A stretch of DNA of 8,648 nt from MED660 sp002691025 (GTDB taxonomy: Bacteria > Myxococcota_A > UBA9160 > UBA4427): the NCBI GenBank assembly GCA_002170485.2, contig NHDZ02000065.1, positions 1-8,648 of the forward strand. Reading direction: 5' to 3'. This document shows, one piece after another, positions 6,063 to 8,648 of the stretch (position 1 is its first letter; the number at the start of each line of letters is the position of its first letter). Made by a program: the position numbers and the translations under genes. The notes beneath the pieces were generated by a model that had not been told where the DNA came from, did not search any database, and saw nothing but the letters and a program-made list of their open reading frames with translations.

Positions 6063-7221
6063 AGAGGGGCCCGATCATGTTTTCTGCGAGACGATGGCGT
6101 TGATAGGCGCCATCTCCGTAGAGGACCTGGTTGTGCATGCTTCGCTTGAAGAAGATGTGCACGTCGCACTCCCAGGTGAAGCCGATCCCACCATGGAGCT
6201 GGACCGAGCGATCCGAGATGAAGGCGCCGGCGTCGGAGGCGGCACTTTTTGCCATGCGCGCCGCCTGAAGGGCCTCGGGGTCGCCGGCGTCGATGCAGGA
6301 GGCGGCGTGGTAGAGCAGGGATCGCGCGCGGTCGATGGCCACCATGGCATCCACCAGTGGATGCTTGATGGCCTGGAAGAACCCGATGGGCCGGTCGAAT
6401 TGCTTGCGGTTCTTCGCGTATTCGGTGGTGGTCTGGAGTTGCCACTCCGCACAGCCGCATAGATCCGCGGCCACAGTCACCAGGATGGAAGGCCAGGCCT
6501 GCGCCAAGGAACTTGTGGCCTGGCGGCTGATGATGTTCTCGGGCGCGATCGGAACTTCGTCCAGGTGGGCGGTGGCCTGATCCCGGGTCAGGTCATGGAT
6601 CTGGTCCTGCACAAGCGTGAGTCCGGGTGAATTGCACGGGATGGCGACAAGCCAGTATTCGTCCTGGTGGTGGGCCGCCGCCACCAGGAAATCGGCCNTG
6701 AATGCGTCCTGGACGAAGTAGACCTTTCCGCTGATCCGGTGCTGTCCGTCTTCCTGGGTGACCCGAAGTGCGGTCCGACCTTCTTCCCATTGCCCCATCT
6801 CGTCGTGGATGGCCAGGGAGGCAGCAGCTCCGTGAGCGATGCGATCCATCCACGTCCGGGCATGATCTCCTTCCGAAGCGGCGAGCACGTGNGTGGCGTT
6901 TACGGTGGCCACCAGGGGGGAGGGCAGGGCATGGCGTCCGACTTCTTCACAAAGAGCCGCGATGCCCACCTGCTTGAAGCCGGCCCCTCCCGCTTCTTCC
7001 GGGATGGCCAGTTCATTCCAGCCCAGTTCNACGATCTGCTTCCAAAGAGAGGGTTCCCACGCGGGTCGCTCTCCTTTTTCATACACCGCCTCCGGGTCTG
7101 TGGAAACGAGATCGCGAAGCTTCTCGACCGGAAGTTTTTCACTGAGGAACTGACGTGCAAGATCGCGCAGCATTTCCTCTTCTGTGCCGAAACCGAAATC
7201 CGAGGTGGCGGGCTTACTCAT
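6061..7221 (-). CDS. Acyl-CoA dehydrogenase family protein, probable non-catalytic partner subunit
   Basis: This 386-aa protein has the acyl-CoA dehydrogenase fold. An N-terminal helical domain (~10-135) includes ELGWNELAIPEEAGGAG (65-81). A middle beta domain (~135-235) follows, and the C-terminal helical domain carries KNRKQFDRPIGFFQAIKHPL (270-289), the FAD/dimer motif, and the QLHGGIGFTWECDVHIFFKR segment (341-360). There is no Glu at the MCAD-type position: the end reads LYGDGAYQR (367-375). The IVD/LCAD-type position, in the region QAWPSILVTVA, has none either. That suggests a structural subunit working with the 400-aa neighbour 55 bp upstream in the same operon, as in the alpha2beta2 dehydrogenases of mycobacterial steroid side-chain degradation (ChsE type). 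The start is supported by GAGGA 8 nt upstream. Ambiguous bases at 7030 and 6892 still give Val64 and Thr110; the one at 6698 leaves residue 175 undetermined. Confidence 0.9.
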   Translation of the reverse strand: MSKPATSDFGFGTEEEMLRDLARQFLSEKLPVEKLRDLVSTDPEAVYEKGERPAWEPSLWKQIXELGWNELAIPEEAGGAGFKQVGIAALCEEVGRHALPSPLVATVNAXHVLAASEGDHARTWMDRIAHGAAASLAIHDEMGQWEEGRTALRVTQEDGQHRISGKVYFVQDAFXADFLVAAAHHQDEYWLVAIPCNSPGLTLVQDQIHDLTRDQATAHLDEVPIAPENIISRQATSSLAQAWPSILVTVAADLCGCAEWQLQTTTEYAKNRKQFDRPIGFFQAIKHPLVDAMVAIDRARSLLYHAASCIDAGDPEALQAARMAKSAASDAGAFISDRSVQLHGGIGFTWECDVHIFFKRSMHNQVLYGDGAYQRHRLAENMIGPL

Positions 7222-7276
7222 GGTGGTTTTCCTCTGGGCTGATGTTTCGATGTTCGTAGCGGTGAAATGAAACCTT

Positions 7277-8479
7277 CTATTTCGATTTGGGGAGACCCAG
7301 GACGCGTTCGCCCAGGATGTTCCGCTGGATCTCGCTGGCTCCGGCCGCGATGGTCTGCCCGTAGGAGTTCATGTAGGACAGAGGCCACTTGCCCGCGTCG
7401 GGCGCAGCGGGGTCCTTCTTGTAGAGGGTGGATCGCGCACCGGCGATATCGACGCCCAATCGAGAGAGGCTCTGCAGGAGTTCGCTGCCCACCAGTTTTT
7501 GTTGAAGGGGGAGCCGCATGGGGTGATCGTTCAGAGCGGCTACGCGACTTCTCCGGGCGTTTTGCTGCAGACCGGCTTGCATGATGGCGTGCTGCACGAT
7601 GGCGTCTCGCGTCAACGGGTCCTCCGCGGCGTTNCGACCGTTGCGTTGAGAGTTCCTGGCGAGGTCGATCAAGCGATCGATGCCAACGCCGGGTGTCCCG
7701 CCNCCGCCGGCTCCTTCGGCGGCGCCTCGCTCGAAAGTGAGCGTCGTCATGGCCACCGTCCAGCCTTTCCCGACTTCATCCAAGCGGAGGTCGTCGCTCA
7801 AGACGGCGTCATCGAAGAAGACTTCATTGAAGCCGGTTTCACCGGTCATCTTCACAAGCGGTTTGACCGTGACACCCGGGTGCCCTTCGATGGGAGCCAG
7901 GAAGAAGGTGAGGCCGTCGTATTTGTGGTCGCGACTGGTTCGGGCCAGCAGGATCATCCATTTCGAGAAGTGTCCGAAAGAGGTCCAGACTTTGTGGCCG
8001 TTCACCACCCATTCATCGCCTCGGGGAGAGGCGAAGGTCTGTTGGTTGGCCATGTCGGAGCCCGCGCCCGGCTCACTGAAGCCCTGGCACCAGATTTCCT
8101 CGGCGGAAAGAGCGCCGGGAATGAATCGTTTCTTCTGCGCTTCGGTGCCGTGATGCAGCACGGTGGGGACCATCATGCTGAGGCCGACCGTATTGACCAG
8201 GAAAGGAGTGCGGGCTTTCGACATCTCGCGATTGGCAATGGCCTGGCAATTTTCGTGGCCGTGGCCGCCGTATTCGCGGGGGACATCGGTCCCCACGAGC
8301 CCCGCTTCGTAGCAGCGTCGCTGCCAGTCCCGGAGGTAATCGATCTGGGGCTGGGTCTTGACCTCAAGGGAACTCAGAGGCAGTCGGATGTCGGTGGGCG
8401 GGGCCGGATTGGCCTTGAGCCATTCGCGAGCCATCTGTTGGAATTCAAGCTGTTCGGGAAGTAGGTTGCGCTCGGCCAT
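7277..8479 (-). CDS. Acyl-CoA dehydrogenase, probable catalytic subunit
   Basis: This 400-aa FAD enzyme would carry out the alpha,beta-dehydrogenation of an acyl-CoA, the first step of a beta-oxidation cycle, in the cytoplasm. Visible are the FAD/substrate segment CQGFSEPGAGSD (131-142), VNGHKVWTSFG (159-169) and the C-terminal SEIQRNILGERVLGLPK (382-398). The MCAD-type catalytic position is Ala (AAGASEIQR). A Glu does occur in TLTFERG (Glu250), matching the helix-G position used by isovaleryl- and long-chain acyl-CoA dehydrogenases, so this is the likely base. It is the first gene of a two-gene operon with the 386-aa paralogue. The start is backed by a perfect AGGAGG (8491-8486) 6 nt upstream. 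An ambiguous base at 7703 still gives Gly259; the one at 7635 leaves residue 282 as Glu, Ala, Gly or Val. The true substrate (fatty acid, branched acid or steroid side chain) is not resolved. Confidence 0.92.
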   Translation of the reverse strand: MAERNLLPEQLEFQQMAREWLKANPAPPTDIRLPLSSLEVKTQPQIDYLRDWQRRCYEAGLVGTDVPREYGGHGHENCQAIANREMSKARTPFLVNTVGLSMMVPTVLHHGTEAQKKRFIPGALSAEEIWCQGFSEPGAGSDMANQQTFASPRGDEWVVNGHKVWTSFGHFSKWMILLARTSRDHKYDGLTFFLAPIEGHPGVTVKPLVKMTGETGFNEVFFDDAVLSDDLRLDEVGKGWTVAMTTLTFERGAAEGAGXGGTPGVGIDRLIDLARNSQRNGXNAAEDPLTRDAIVQHAIMQAGLQQNARRSRVAALNDHPMRLPLQQKLVGSELLQSLSRLGVDIAGARSTLYKKDPAAPDAGKWPLSYMNSYGQTIAAGASEIQRNILGERVLGLPKSK

Positions 8480-8546
8480 GATGCTCCTCCTCGGATCCTG
8501 CGGCTGCTGCTGACAAGGGATCGGCCTTGTTTCGGGGCCATCCCCG

Positions 8547-8568
8547 GAGCAGATCGTACCATCTGCTC
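8547..8568. promoter_or_regulatory. 22-bp near-perfect palindrome upstream of the dehydrogenase operon (candidate operator)
   Basis: Arms GAGCAGAT (8547-8554) and ATCTGCTC (8561-8568) are exact complements, and the centre contains GTAC (8556-8559), itself palindromic. Ten of 11 base pairs are symmetric; only the C/C pair at 8555/8560 breaks it. It lies 67 bp before the operon's ATG. The size and symmetry fit a TetR-family operator, which commonly controls acyl-CoA dehydrogenase genes, but no regulator gene is in the window. Confidence 0.5.
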
Positions 8569-8621
8569 TGTCGACCTGCGTCTATCCAGAGAGGTCGCCC
8601 GGTTGGCGGTTCGGCCCCCGT

Positions 8622-8639
8622 GGCCCTAAGGCCTTTTTT
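8622..8639 (+). terminator. Short GC stem with T6 run (weak terminator candidate)
   Basis: GGCC (8622-8625), a 4-nt loop and GGCC (8630-8633) are followed directly by six T (8634-8639), reading on the plus strand. The stem is only 4 bp, and no plus-strand gene ends nearby in the window, so its role is doubtful. Confidence 0.25.
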
Positions 8640-8648
8640 CTTCACACG

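Noticed and set aside
8445..8645. Short minus-strand frame upstream of the dehydrogenase operon
   Set aside because: It overlaps the start of the 400-aa dehydrogenase in another frame and covers its leader and palindrome. It has no recognisable protein features.

Overview
This 8.6 kb window of GC-rich DNA probably comes from a Gram-negative environmental bacterium with an exosortase/PEP-CTERM surface-sorting system and an active acyl-CoA metabolism. The evidence is a canonical PEP-CTERM signal, strong Shine-Dalgarno sites, a FATP-type acyl-CoA ligase and two acyl-CoA dehydrogenases. A proteobacterial or Myxococcota-like lineage is a reasonable guess, but nothing here fixes the taxonomy. Five ambiguous bases (6698, 6892, 7030, 7635, 7703) point to a draft or metagenomic assembly.

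Layout: (1) Positions 1-985, minus strand, hold the N-terminal 328 residues of a very-long-chain/FATP-type acyl-CoA synthetase that runs off the left edge. (2) Positions 986-1298 are a divergent intergenic region with a 7-bp inverted repeat overlapping a tandem GGGCTGT repeat. (3) Positions 1299-3122, plus strand, encode an asparagine-synthetase-like enzyme whose N-terminal amidotransferase domain lacks the catalytic Cys. (4) Positions 3123-3495 are a 373-bp gap with two GC-rich hairpins and a stretch that looks coding on the minus strand. (5) Positions 3496-6015, plus strand, are one uninterrupted 839-codon frame that reads like two secreted proteins joined end to end: a short PEP-CTERM protein, then a second signal peptide, a 'YQG' surface domain, a coiled coil, a cysteine-paired beta-propeller-like repeat region, a second coiled coil and a six-cysteine tail. 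(6) Positions 6061-8479, minus strand, hold a two-gene acyl-CoA dehydrogenase operon with a near-perfect 22-bp palindrome upstream.

The outer genes fit together as fatty-acid or steroid-side-chain catabolism: the ligase makes the acyl-CoA and the dehydrogenase pair carries out the first beta-oxidation step. The dehydrogenases look like a heteromeric pair. Only the 400-aa subunit has a Glu at an IVD/LCAD-like catalytic position, and neither has one at the MCAD position. The two inner plus-strand genes have a different theme, surface or secreted protein plus ATP-dependent ligase chemistry, and may be an inserted accessory cassette. I see no tRNA, rRNA, CRISPR array, transposase or complete new defence system. 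The most unusual object is the double-secretion-signal fusion protein.
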